Source: Muribaculaceae bacterium (lineage in GTDB: Bacteria > Bacteroidota > Bacteroidia > Bacteroidales > Muribaculaceae). From it: a stretch of DNA of 46,537 nucleotides. Position numbers and translations under genes: made by a program. The stretch spans positions 1 to 46,537 of the forward strand of contig JAFLTV010000017.1 of the NCBI GenBank assembly GCA_022509105.1. Reading direction: 5' to 3'. The first letter of the stretch is position 1. Each line of letters begins with the position of its first letter. The notes below the pieces were generated by a model. That model did not search any database, was not told where the DNA came from, and saw nothing but the letters and a program-made list of their open reading frames with translations. This document shows, piece after piece, positions 25,919 through 34,536 of the stretch.

Positions 25919-26003
25919 CGGCAAAGAGAAATAAGGCATAGTGTCCTTAAACTGAATTGAAGGCACGATTGTTAAAATATAAACTTATAAAAAACTAAAA
26001 ATT

Positions 26004-26306
26004 ATGGACACGAATATTGAAAATAAAAAAGCGGAAGCAGCTGCACAGATAGCCAAGGATTCAGCAATGCTTTCAGCCGAAGCAGCCAAGGTTGCCGCCA
26101 CGGCAAAATATAATGCCACCAAGCAGGATTTAAGTGAGAAATTCTCAGATCTGAAAGAACAGGCTCAAACCAAGGCCCAACAAGCCTCGGCGATGATGTC
26201 GGATAAGCTTGATGATGTTAAAGACAGTTTGAAATCCGGCGCGGCCGACGTGCTCGACACCTTGGCACAGCAGGCATCAAAATTGGCCGACAAGCTCAAT
26301 CAATAG
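26004..26306 (+). CDS. small Ala/Lys-rich helical (LEA-like) protein
   Basis: A 100-residue protein with no signal peptide and no cysteines. It is composed almost wholly of Ala, Lys, Asp, Gln, Ser and Leu in an 11-residue-like amphipathic pattern (AAAQIAKDSAML, KFSDLKEQAQTKAQQA, DKLDDVKDSLKSGAADVL). This resembles LEA-type or apolipoprotein-like amphipathic helices, often linked with stress or membrane surfaces. No specific family is recognised. Its last 11 bases overlap the end of the convergent B3/B4 gene. No consensus promoter is visible, only AT-rich sequence. Confidence 0.72.
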   Translation: MDTNIENKKAEAAAQIAKDSAMLSAEAAKVAATAKYNATKQDLSEKFSDLKEQAQTKAQQASAMMSDKLDDVKDSLKSGAADVLDTLAQQASKLADKLNQ

Positions 26307-26967
26307 AATTTATTTTTGATTTGTAATTTTTAAGAGAGGCATGACGCGAGAGTAAATCTTTAATCATAGCCTCTGTTTCATTTACAGGGGTTTCTTCTCC
26401 ATAAATATTCACGAGCATGAGGATTCGCGAGGTGTCGGGAGTGAGTTTCGTGCGTTCCTCATCGCTTGTGGGGGTGCCGATTCCTCCGAGATTATCACGA
26501 TAGACCGGGAGGCCCTCAATATTCAAAGGTCCACGTCCGATGGCGTTGAAGATATCTTGAGGCGTGCCTGCATCAAGCAAGAGACTGTCGCCTTCAATTT
26601 TATCGTTATCAAATCCGCCTATGCTGTAGCCTGTCTTGACAGATACTAAATTGATGATATCGATCAGGGTTGTGAGACGATATATCCCTTTGCCGTTTAA
26701 AATTCTTCTACCCAAAGCTTCAGCTGAGGGTCTGTAGCGATTAGGATCTTTACCCAAAGCCTTATAAGCCTTCCGGGTGGCCATAATCGCGGGCCGTTTA
26801 TTCAGTTCCGGCAATTCATAATTTTTTTGCAACCGGGTTGCTTCTTCCTCTATTTCATTCCATAACAGATCGGAGGTGGGTGTATTTATCACCTCAGCCT
26901 CAATTTGCAACACCTTTAATTCGGGAGCCGCCTTTTTGATGTTTTCAGAGAATAGGATGGTTTTCAT
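26296..26967 (-). CDS. B3/B4 tRNA-binding domain protein
   Basis: A 223-residue free-standing version of the B3/B4 domain of phenylalanyl-tRNA synthetase beta subunits (the editing module). Typical stretches are RPAIMATRKAYKALGKDPNRYRPSAEAL, LVSVKTGYSIGGFD, GRGPLNIEGLPVYRD and TSDEERTKL with RILMLVNIYG. Stand-alone members are thought to bind or proofread tRNA or amino acids, but their function is not established. It is cytoplasmic. It converges with the LEA-like gene with an 11-base overlap, which would produce antisense 3' ends. Confidence 0.88.
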   Translation of the reverse strand: MKTILFSENIKKAAPELKVLQIEAEVINTPTSDLLWNEIEEEATRLQKNYELPELNKRPAIMATRKAYKALGKDPNRYRPSAEALGRRILNGKGIYRLTTLIDIINLVSVKTGYSIGGFDNDKIEGDSLLLDAGTPQDIFNAIGRGPLNIEGLPVYRDNLGGIGTPTSDEERTKLTPDTSRILMLVNIYGEETPVNETEAMIKDLLSRHASLKNYKSKINSID

Positions 26968-27053
26968 AAGGCAAAGTTAGGAAAATGAAAATAAAAAACA
27001 GAAAAAATCCATTTACAAGAATAGGAAAGGAAAGCCGAGAAAAGATTTTTTCT

Positions 27054-27061
27054 TAATTTTG
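27054..27061 (+). promoter_or_regulatory. -7 box upstream of the cellobiose phosphorylase gene
   Basis: TAATTTTG matches TAnnTTTG. No TTTG is seen at 19-21 bases upstream. It would give a leader of about 85 bases before the ATG at 27155. Confidence 0.4.
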
Positions 27062-27154
27062 CGACATGGCAGGATACATCCATATAGAATGAATTAAGTT
27101 TCATGACATGGACCAAGCTGCTATCCATAAACCTGCACAAACCTGACAAGACTT

Positions 27155-29617
27155 ATGAAACGCTACGGACATTTCGATGATGATAACAAGGAGTATGTGA
27201 TCACACGCCCGGCCACTCCTTGGCCCTGGATAAATTATCTGGGCAACAGTGAATTTTTTTCATTGATATCAAACACGGCAGGAGGATATTCCTTCTATAA
27301 GGATGCTAAATTCCGAAGGATCACACGCTATCGCTATAACGGAGTGCCGATGGATGCAGGTGGACGCTATTTCTATATAAAGGATGAAAAGACAGGCGAG
27401 AAATGGAATCCGGGATGGAAACCTTGTAAAACACCGCTTGATTTCTATGAGTGCCGTCATGGATTGAATTATACAAAAATCACAGGGGAAAAGGATGATA
27501 TCCGAGCCGAGGCTCTGTTCTTTGTGCCTTTGAATGAGAATTGCGAACTAACAAAATTGACGCTCACAAATAAATCTTCAGATAAAAGGAGTCTGAAACT
27601 GTGGTCGTTTCAGGAATGGTGTCTGTGGAATGCCCAGACAGACATGGAGAACTTTCAAAGGAATCTCTCCACGGGAGAAGTGGAGATTGACGGCGAAGGG
27701 CAGACCTTGTATCATAAAACAGAATATAAGGAGCGCAGAAACCATTATGCATTCTATCATGTAAATATGCCCGTAAACGGTTTTGACACCGACCGGGAAA
27801 CATTTTTGGGTATGTATAACGGTTTTGATGACCCCGATGCAGTGAGAGAGGGCAGGAGCTTCAATAGCGAGGCGCATGGATGGAGCCCGATCGCCTCCCA
27901 TTTCATCGAGATAGAGCTGGAACCGGGGGAAAGCAAAACATTTGTTTTCATTCTCGGATACGTTGAAAATGCCGATGAAGAGAAATGGGAGAAAAAAGGA
28001 ATAATAAACAAAAAGAAAGCCCATGAAATTATATCGCGATATGATAGCCGGAAAAAAGTGGATGGCGCTTTTACCGCTCTGAAGGAAATGTGGAACGGAT
28101 TGCTTGATAAATTCACGATTTCTTCGGGCGATCCGCGGCTTGACAGGATGGTTAACATCTGGAATCAATATCAATGCATGATCACATTTTGCTTCTCGCG
28201 ATCTACTTCGTTTTTTGAAAGCGGAATAGGCAGAGGCATGGGCTTCCGCGACAGCAACCAGGATCTTATAGGATTCGTTCATCAGATTCCCACACGTGCC
28301 AGAGAAAGAATCATAGACATAGCATCGACACAATTTGCCGACGGGGGATGTTATCATCAATACCAGCCACTTACCAAACGAGGCAACAACGATATAGGAG
28401 GCGGTTTTAATGACGATCCTATGTGGCTGATTTTCGGGGTCGCTTCATATATAAAGGAAACCGGAGATTTCTCAATCCTGGATGAACCGGTGCCGTTTGA
28501 CAATGAGCCGGGCACAGAGGTGCCGCTCATGGACCATTTGAAAGTTTCTTTCAATCATGTGATAAATAACCTCGGACCTCACGGGTTGCCTCTAATCGGC
28601 AGGGCTGACTGGAACGACTGCCTTAATTTGAATTGTTTTTCACGCGATCCTAATGAATCGTTTCAGACCACGGAGAATAAATCCGAAGGTTCTAAAGCCG
28701 AGTCGCTGATGATTGCCGGACAATTTGTGATCTACGGCCGTGACTATGCCGAACTATGCCGGGCAAGAGGTGATATAAAAGAGGCAGAAAGAGCTGAAAA
28801 GGAAGTGGAGAAAATGGAAGAGGCCATTAAAAAACATGGATGGGACGGAGATTGGTTTTTAAGAGCCTACGATTATTTCGGCAATCCGGTGGGATCACAC
28901 GAGAATCCGGAAGGGAAAATTTTTATAGAGAGCCAGGGATGGTGTGGCATGGCAGGAGTGGGGCTCAAGGAGGGCCTTGTGGAAAAATCGCTTGATTCTG
29001 TGAAAAAATATCTTGACACGGAGCATGGCATCGTATTGAACAATCCCGCTTTTACTGAATATGTGGAAAACTATGGAGAAATTTCCACCTATCCGGCCGG
29101 TTATAAAGAAAACGCCGGGATATTTGCCCATAACAATCCCTGGATAATAATCGGCGAGACTGTGTTGGGCAGAGGCGACCGGGCATGGGAATATTATAAA
29201 AAGATCTCGCCTGCCTACGTTGAGGAAAAAGATCAGACTCTTCATAAAGTTGAGCCTTATGTCTATTCGCAGATGACGGCCGGCAAAGACGCTTACAAAC
29301 CCGGAGAAGCCAAGAATTCATGGCTGACAGGCACCGCGGCATGGAACTGGTATGCCGTCACCCAGTTTATTTTGGGAATCCGTCCGGCCTACAATGGATT
29401 GACTGTCGATCCGTGTATCCCGGCAACCATGGAAAACTTCAGGGTAAGACGTCATTTCCGCGGAGCTATTTATGATATTGAGGTCGAGAATCCGAAACAT
29501 CTCTCCAAAGGGATAGAATCCATTGAAATAAATGGCGAGAAAATGGCCCCCGGAAACAATGTGATACCTATTCAGCCCTCCGGGTCTGTGAACAGAGTTA
29601 AAGTAATAATGGGCTGA
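27155..29617 (+). CDS. GH94 cellobiose phosphorylase
   Basis: An 820-residue cytoplasmic disaccharide phosphorylase, the usual length for GH94 cellobiose phosphorylases. It has an N-terminal beta-sandwich (about 1-280), a helical linker, an (alpha/alpha)6 barrel (about 320-740) and a C-terminal beta domain. Key stretches are [15 protein letters not shown], the catalytic region [20 protein letters not shown] followed by GFNDDPMWL (general acid Asp), [10 protein letters not shown] and [11 protein letters not shown]. The reaction is cellobiose plus phosphate to glucose 1-phosphate and glucose. It has no signal peptide. A GPH/MFS transporter follows after 86 bases without a terminator, so the pair forms an uptake and phosphorolysis operon. 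Laminaribiose or another beta-glucoside cannot be excluded as substrate. Confidence 0.92.
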   Translation: MKRYGHFDDDNKEYVITRPATPWPWINYLGNSEFFSLISNTAGGYSFYKDAKFRRITRYRYNGVPMDAGGRYFYIKDEKTGEKWNPGWKPCKTPLDFYECRHGLNYTKITGEKDDIRAEALFFVPLNENCELTKLTLTNKSSDKRSLKLWSFQEWCLWNAQTDMENFQRNLSTGEVEIDGEGQTLYHKTEYKERRNHYAFYHVNMPVNGFDTDRETFLGMYNGFDDPDAVREGRSFNSEAHGWSPIASHFIEIELEPGESKTFVFILGYVENADEEKWEKKGIINKKKAHEIISRYDSRKKVDGAFTALKEMWNGLLDKFTISSGDPRLDRMVNIWNQYQCMITFCFSRSTSFFESGIGRGMGFRDSNQDLIGFVHQIPTRARERIIDIASTQFADGGCYHQYQPLTKRGNNDIGGGFNDDPMWLIFGVASYIKETGDFSILDEPVPFDNEPGTEVPLMDHLKVSFNHVINNLGPHGLPLIGRADWNDCLNLNCFSRDPNESFQTTENKSEGSKAESLMIAGQFVIYGRDYAELCRARGDIKEAERAEKEVEKMEEAIKKHGWDGDWFLRAYDYFGNPVGSHENPEGKIFIESQGWCGMAGVGLKEGLVEKSLDSVKKYLDTEHGIVLNNPAFTEYVENYGEISTYPAGYKENAGIFAHNNPWIIIGETVLGRGDRAWEYYKKISPAYVEEKDQTLHKVEPYVYSQMTAGKDAYKPGEAKNSWLTGTAAWNWYAVTQFILGIRPAYNGLTVDPCIPATMENFRVRRHFRGAIYDIEVENPKHLSKGIESIEINGEKMAPGNNVIPIQPSGSVNRVKVIMG

Positions 29618-29703
29618 TAAATACGTTTTTTGAAATAGGGGTAAATAACAAAGGTCTGAATCATTTTTGAAAATAATCAATAAACATAGGAAAATAAGCA
29701 TAA

Positions 29704-31170
29704 ATGGCTTCACCACTCTCTGAAAAAATCGGATATGGATTCGGCGATATGGCATCGTCGATGTTTTGGAAGATATTTTCCTACTATCTTCCCTTCTTCT
29801 ATTCAAACATTTTTGGTATTTCATTGATTGACACGGGTATATTGCTGTTGGTTACCCGTATATGGGATGCAGTGTCCGACCCTATGATGGGGGCCGTGGC
29901 CGACCGGACAAAAACCAAATGGGGAAAATACAGGCCATATCTCTTGTGGGTGGCCCCGCTTTTCTCAATATGCGGAATTTTGCTTTTCACCACTCCCGAT
30001 TGGAGTTACTCAGCCAAGCTGATATGGGCGTATGCCACATATATAGCGATGATGACTGTCTACACAGGCATTAATGTGCCCTACGGCGCGATGTTGGGTG
30101 TGATGACTTCAAACTCGAAGGAAAAGACCGTATTCTCTTCATTCAGAATGTTTTTTGCTTATGGAGGCTCATTCATAGCTCTTTTCCTATGGGATCCCTT
30201 ATGCAATATGTTTGAAAGCAGTCTTGGCATTTCGGTGCAAACCTCATGGCAACTTGCAATGGCTGCGATAGCTGCCTGTTGTTTTGTCTTATTCCTGCTT
30301 TGTTTCCGGATGACAAGAGAGAAGGTGAAACAAGTTGGAGAGCAGACCTCTTTAAAGAAAGACTTGAAGGATCTGGTCACAAACAAGCCATGGTGGCTTC
30401 TTAACGGTGCATCATTATGTTTTAATCTTTTCAACACTGTGAGAGGTGCAACCGTTGCTTATTTCTTTGTCGATATAATAGATAAGGCTCCGGACCATGA
30501 CCTCACCTTGTTCGGATTGAAAATACTTTTCTATTCGGGGCTTTTCCTTGGCATCGGAGAAGTGGCGAATATGATAGGAGTGGCTACGGCTGTGCCGATC
30601 ACAAACAAGATCGGGAAGAAGCCTACTTTCATAATGGTGGATCTCTTGCTGATAGGATTCAGCATATTGTTCTTCTTCTGTCCGGTGAGCATCGGAGGAT
30701 TCTGGTTGATGCTGCTTCTTCAGATAGTGATTTCTGTGTTGACAGGAATAATGTCGCCTTTGGTTTGGTCGATGTATGCTGATGTGAGTGATTATTCGGA
30801 ATTGAAAAACGGAAGTGCTTCCACAGGCCTGATCTTCTCGTCGGCTTCGATGGCTCAGAAGTTCGGAGGCGCTATAGGAGGAGCGGCAGTGATGTGGCTT
30901 TTGGATAGCGTAGGCTATGTGGCAAGAGGTGATGTGGATGCTGCGGCCGACATAACGCAACCGGCCGGCGCTATTAGCTGTCTATGGTATCTGATGACAT
31001 TCATACCTGCAGGAGTGGCATTGCTTTCGATGGTGATAGTGGCCCTTTATCCTTTGGGAACAACCCGTATGGATGAAATTGTTGCCAAACTCAACAAAGT
31101 CAGAGACGGCAATCCGGATCTACTCGACAATCCTGAGTATGACGACATGACAGATGTTGCAACGATTTAA
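29704..31170 (+). CDS. GPH/MFS family sugar transporter
   Basis: A 488-residue inner-membrane carrier with about 12 hydrophobic segments. The N-terminus (EKIGYGFGDMASSMFWK), the loop DAVSDPMMGAVADRTKTKWGK and RPYLLW are hallmarks of the glycoside-pentoside-hexuronide cation symporter group (MelB/XylT-like), as is the second-half loop SDYSELKNG. It lies directly downstream of the GH94 gene, which suggests that it imports cellobiose or a related disaccharide. A soluble tail of about 35 residues follows the last helix. Confidence 0.93.
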   Translation: MASPLSEKIGYGFGDMASSMFWKIFSYYLPFFYSNIFGISLIDTGILLLVTRIWDAVSDPMMGAVADRTKTKWGKYRPYLLWVAPLFSICGILLFTTPDWSYSAKLIWAYATYIAMMTVYTGINVPYGAMLGVMTSNSKEKTVFSSFRMFFAYGGSFIALFLWDPLCNMFESSLGISVQTSWQLAMAAIAACCFVLFLLCFRMTREKVKQVGEQTSLKKDLKDLVTNKPWWLLNGASLCFNLFNTVRGATVAYFFVDIIDKAPDHDLTLFGLKILFYSGLFLGIGEVANMIGVATAVPITNKIGKKPTFIMVDLLLIGFSILFFFCPVSIGGFWLMLLLQIVISVLTGIMSPLVWSMYADVSDYSELKNGSASTGLIFSSASMAQKFGGAIGGAAVMWLLDSVGYVARGDVDAAADITQPAGAISCLWYLMTFIPAGVALLSMVIVALYPLGTTRMDEIVAKLNKVRDGNPDLLDNPEYDDMTDVATI

Positions 31171-31186
31171 AGAAAGAGGGAAAATA

Positions 31187-31232
31187 AAAACAGGAGATAA
31201 ACCGGATTTGATTGGTTTATCTCCTGTTTTTT
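31187..31232. terminator. bidirectional terminator with a 17-bp perfect stem
   Basis: AAAACAGGAGATAAACC (31187-31203) pairs perfectly with GGTTTATCTCCTGTTTT (31214-31230) around a 10-base loop. A-runs on one flank and T-runs on the other let it work for both convergent genes. Confidence 0.94.
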
Positions 31233-31244
31233 AAGAGGGGGTTT

Positions 31245-32777
31245 TTATTTCACCATTACATTTTTGCCGTTGACAATGTAAATGCCATGAGGAAGAGCGT
31301 TTATTTCAGCAGCCTCTTTTGTTTCCATTATCTTCACGCCCTGAAGATCGTAAACTGTATAATTGCCGTCAAGTGGCTGAGCCATGATAGTTTCAACTCC
31401 GGCCTCGTTAAGATTGATTAAGTATGTGGCGTAATTAAAGTCAGCCTTTTGGTAAAGGTCGTCGGAAAGTTGCACTACAGAAATAGCTCCGGCAATGATT
31501 TTCATGTCGTCGCTCATGGAAACCATACCTGTGCCACCCGGGAATGATTCCTCAATCCATTGTGCAAGTTCGGGGTATTCCGGAGTCAGATATTCAGAAA
31601 GAGTGAGCCATTCTTCGCTGTCGGGAAGGAGAATAAAGGCATTGGGAGTGTTCATCATAGTTGGAGATGAAAGAAGAGTGCCGTCAGGAAGCACCTGATT
31701 CGGAGCCTGATTCGCATCCCTGAGCTCAATTGTTTTGACTAATCCATCGGCAGAAAAAGCATATATTTTAGTATCCTGAATGCCAAATCTGTTGACCGGA
31801 CCTCCATTGAGATAAATTAATTCACCATTCGGGTCGAGGGCCATGATATTGAACTCAAACGCGGGGGAAGTCTCGAGAATTAGATTGTAATTATTGATAT
31901 ATTCCTGGAAAATCTCATCGATACTATCCCTCCAGTCGTTAAACTCATCAACAGCAAGCTGATATTCCGCGAATTCCTCTTCTGTCATGAAATCTTGAGG
32001 AAAAGGTTCCGGTCCTTTCCCGTTCACCCAGTTATTATATGCCGTTTCATAGAGGCTTTTATTGACTCCGCTCATATAATTTACGGCATTGGGATAAGGG
32101 GGCTCATTATTATAGGGATTTTGAAGAATCTCTATGCCGTCGGGATTGAAAATAGCTTCAGAGGGCAGAGAATATTTCCATTCGCCTCCCTCTTCTTTCC
32201 ATACAATGGGATAGCAGTAATTCCCATAATTGTCCCAGACCTGGCCGGCTATGGTATGGCCGTCATTGCTGATCCATAGCGCGGAAACCAGATATGGAGG
32301 GGCTTCAAACAGATCCCGGTCGGGATAGGGAAGAATCTTGCAATTAATCATGTCGCCGTTTTCAAGATCGCCGACATAAGGCACATAAGCTATAGGGCTC
32401 TCCCTGTCAGGGTTGCTTACCAAGCCGGCCACTCTTGTAGCCTCCGGAGTGATACAGCTGATTTCGCTTTCCCGATATTGCTGAAGAATTGCCGGGACGG
32501 TTACGTTTCCTGCTTTCATGAGAGCTCCGTCTCCCACGGCTGTGCCGTCATTGGCAAGACAGTTGCCCAAGCCGAACGAGAGGCTGCTATAAGAGTAGAT
32601 TTCACCGGTGTTGTTATCCCTGACTGCCGCATAACCTTTATAGGGACCTAAAAACTGCCCGTTGGGAGAAATCCTCTGTGCAAAGAATGATGGAAGGAAA
32701 CTCACATTGTTAGGAGTCCAAGCCATCGCAGTCAAGGAAACTAACAGGCTTGATATCAATAATAACGGCTTTTTCAT
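31245..32777 (-). CDS. T9SS cargo protein, propeller-like (paralogue 1)
   Basis: A 510-residue secreted protein with a signal peptide ending SLTAMA and a type A T9SS C-terminal sorting domain (NYTVYDLQGVKIME, ALPHGIYIVNGK). The middle holds repeats of the kind ISPNGQFLGPY, NCLANDGTAVGDG, CITPEATRVAG, WISNDGHTIAGQ and MSDDMKIIAGA, similar to HAF-type extracellular propeller blades. A charged helical insertion with FMTEEEFAEYQ (about residues 245-285) interrupts them. It is paralogous to the next upstream gene (32862-34430) and to the gene at 40631-42319. A hairpin lies between the two tandem copies. Function is unknown. Confidence 0.82.
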   Translation of the reverse strand: MKKPLLLISSLLVSLTAMAWTPNNVSFLPSFFAQRISPNGQFLGPYKGYAAVRDNNTGEIYSYSSLSFGLGNCLANDGTAVGDGALMKAGNVTVPAILQQYRESEISCITPEATRVAGLVSNPDRESPIAYVPYVGDLENGDMINCKILPYPDRDLFEAPPYLVSALWISNDGHTIAGQVWDNYGNYCYPIVWKEEGGEWKYSLPSEAIFNPDGIEILQNPYNNEPPYPNAVNYMSGVNKSLYETAYNNWVNGKGPEPFPQDFMTEEEFAEYQLAVDEFNDWRDSIDEIFQEYINNYNLILETSPAFEFNIMALDPNGELIYLNGGPVNRFGIQDTKIYAFSADGLVKTIELRDANQAPNQVLPDGTLLSSPTMMNTPNAFILLPDSEEWLTLSEYLTPEYPELAQWIEESFPGGTGMVSMSDDMKIIAGAISVVQLSDDLYQKADFNYATYLINLNEAGVETIMAQPLDGNYTVYDLQGVKIMETKEAAEINALPHGIYIVNGKNVMVK

Positions 32778-32799
32778 GATTGGTTGTTTTTGAAAAGCT

Positions 32800-32829
32800 G
32801 TTCCCCAATTTATGTTATAATCGGGGAAC
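32800..32829. other. intergenic hairpin between tandem cargo paralogues
   Basis: GTTCCCC (32800-32806) pairs with GGGGAAC (32823-32829), with partial further pairing in the loop. No good T-run follows on the minus strand, so it may attenuate transcription or stabilise mRNA rather than terminate fully. Confidence 0.5.
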
Positions 32830-32861
32830 CGCTTCTTATATTCTAAAGTTGACTTCTTGGA

Positions 32862-34430
32862 TTATAAAGCTATTTTCTTGCCATTTACAATATAGATTCC
32901 TTTTGGCAGAGTGTTTATCTCAGCCGGATCTTTAGTTTCGAGCATCTTCACTCCCTGGAGGTTGTAGACTCTGTAAATGCCATCATTTTGAGAAGCTACG
33001 ATAGATTCCACACCGCCAATATCAGATCCCGGTTTGAAGATATAAGAGCTATAGTAATAGTCAGACGTGTCAAAATCATAATCGGAGATATTTCCCGGAG
33101 TGAGACCGCTGACAATGACAGATTGATCGGCGCTCATGGAAATAAGTCCGGTTCCACCTATGAAATTGAGTTCCATCCATTCCACTGCCTCGGGATATTC
33201 CGGTCGGATATAATCATAGAATGTGATAAGTTCCTTAGATCCGGGAGTCAGGATAAAACAAGTCGGAGTTTCCTGCATTCCGGTTGCTGCAATAAGAGTT
33301 CCGTCGGGGAGAATCTGACTTGGATAGGGGCTATAGTATTGAGGAAGATTAATCACTTCGTAATCCCCGCCGGGAATATTAAACTTATAAATGAAGGAGG
33401 CTCCATCTTCAAATCCGCCTTTTGTCATCATGAATTCTCCCGAAGGGTGCAGAGTGAAATCATTCTGTGAGAAACTTGGAGATGTGGCAAGCACTTGGAA
33501 ATATTTGCTGTTAAATTCCTTGATTCGAGCGTCAAGATCTGGATTATCGGCCCATTCGTTGTATCTTGCAGCTGCCTCGTTATAAGCCTCGATCTGTTCC
33601 GGAGTCATATAGTTTTCGGGCTCGGGATACAACATGGGATTATATCCGCTCATAATCCAGTCATCGTATGCCTGCTCATAAGCCGTTCTTGCAAGCGGAG
33701 ACATAAAGTCGACGAATTCCGGGGCCGGCGGTTCGTCACTCCAAGGATTCGCCGGCACCACGATATGCTCGGGATTGAAAAGGGGTTCGGAGGGCATAAA
33801 ATAGCTCCAAGTGCCGTTTTCATCTTCTGTATAGACAATAGGAGCAGTATACATGCCTCTCCAGTCGACAACTTCTCCGATAACGGTTTTGCCGTCGTCG
33901 CTAATCCAAACGCCCGTAGACCATTGAGGAGTCATGTCGAAGAAATCTTTCTTGGGATAGGGGAGGATTACGGCTTCTCCGAGTGTGCCGTCTGCATCCA
34001 TTTCACAAACGATAGGCACATAACTTACTCCGTCACGGTTCGGATTGTTTACAATACCTACGACACGTGTTGCATCCGGAGTGATTCCATGAAGGTCGCA
34101 AAATGAAAAAGAAGATAAAGATTCCGGATGGATAATACGGCCGTTAATAAGAATGACACCGCTGTCTGTGGCATCACCCACAGCTATGCCGTTGTTGGCA
34201 ACACAGTTTCCGAGGCCGAGGAAAGAGCCCCAATAATCAAAATATTCTCCTGTTTCAATATTATAGACACTGGCATCTCCCGCCATGCTTCCAATCCATT
34301 CGCCGTTGGGAGAAAGTTTATAAGCATAGACATTCTTTTTAAACAGGATATCGGCCGGAGGATTAGAAATCAGAGCCATTGCCATGGAGGGCAATAGAAG
34401 AGATGAAAATATGAGTAAATATTTTTTCAT
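32862..34430 (-). CDS. T9SS cargo protein, propeller-like (paralogue 2)
   Basis: A 522-residue protein of the same layout as the downstream paralogue. The signal peptide ends about SMAMA. Repeats include LSPNGEWIGSM, GNCVANNGIAVGD, GITPDATRVVG, ISDDGKTVIGEV and MSADQSVIVSG. The helical insertion includes NYMTPEQIEAYNEAA, and the C-terminal sorting domain has YRVYNLQGVKMLE and LPKGIYIVNGKK. It lies just downstream of the five-gene operon terminator and needs its own promoter, which I could not identify. It is probably surface-exposed or secreted through T9SS. No enzymatic motif is seen. Confidence 0.82.
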   Translation of the reverse strand: MKKYLLIFSSLLLPSMAMALISNPPADILFKKNVYAYKLSPNGEWIGSMAGDASVYNIETGEYFDYWGSFLGLGNCVANNGIAVGDATDSGVILINGRIIHPESLSSFSFCDLHGITPDATRVVGIVNNPNRDGVSYVPIVCEMDADGTLGEAVILPYPKKDFFDMTPQWSTGVWISDDGKTVIGEVVDWRGMYTAPIVYTEDENGTWSYFMPSEPLFNPEHIVVPANPWSDEPPAPEFVDFMSPLARTAYEQAYDDWIMSGYNPMLYPEPENYMTPEQIEAYNEAAARYNEWADNPDLDARIKEFNSKYFQVLATSPSFSQNDFTLHPSGEFMMTKGGFEDGASFIYKFNIPGGDYEVINLPQYYSPYPSQILPDGTLIAATGMQETPTCFILTPGSKELITFYDYIRPEYPEAVEWMELNFIGGTGLISMSADQSVIVSGLTPGNISDYDFDTSDYYYSSYIFKPGSDIGGVESIVASQNDGIYRVYNLQGVKMLETKDPAEINTLPKGIYIVNGKKIAL

Positions 34431-34477
34431 AATTTTGAGGATTGATAATTCCTTTTTAAGAAAGTTTAGATAAAATT

Positions 34478-34520
34478 AAAAAAGACTGTCAGGTTGTTTA
34501 ACAGACAAACAACCTGACAG
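34478..34520 (-). terminator. terminator of the TlpA-Omp28 operon
   Basis: CTGTCAGGTTGTTT (34486-34499) pairs with AAACAACCTGACAG (34507-34520), a 14-bp perfect stem. On the minus strand it is followed by TCTTTTTTAATTTT. It ends the operon that begins near 40.3 kb. Confidence 0.92.
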
Positions 34521-34536
34521 TTTGTTTTTCAAGAGA

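Noticed and set aside
27578..28360. A 260-codon open frame on the minus strand within the GH94 gene
   Set aside because: It is fully antisense to a well-supported GH94 coding sequence and its translation shows no family motif.
33495..34106. A 203-codon plus-strand frame in the cargo paralogue
   Set aside because: Antisense to a frame with a signal peptide and a T9SS sorting domain; no promoter or motif supports it.
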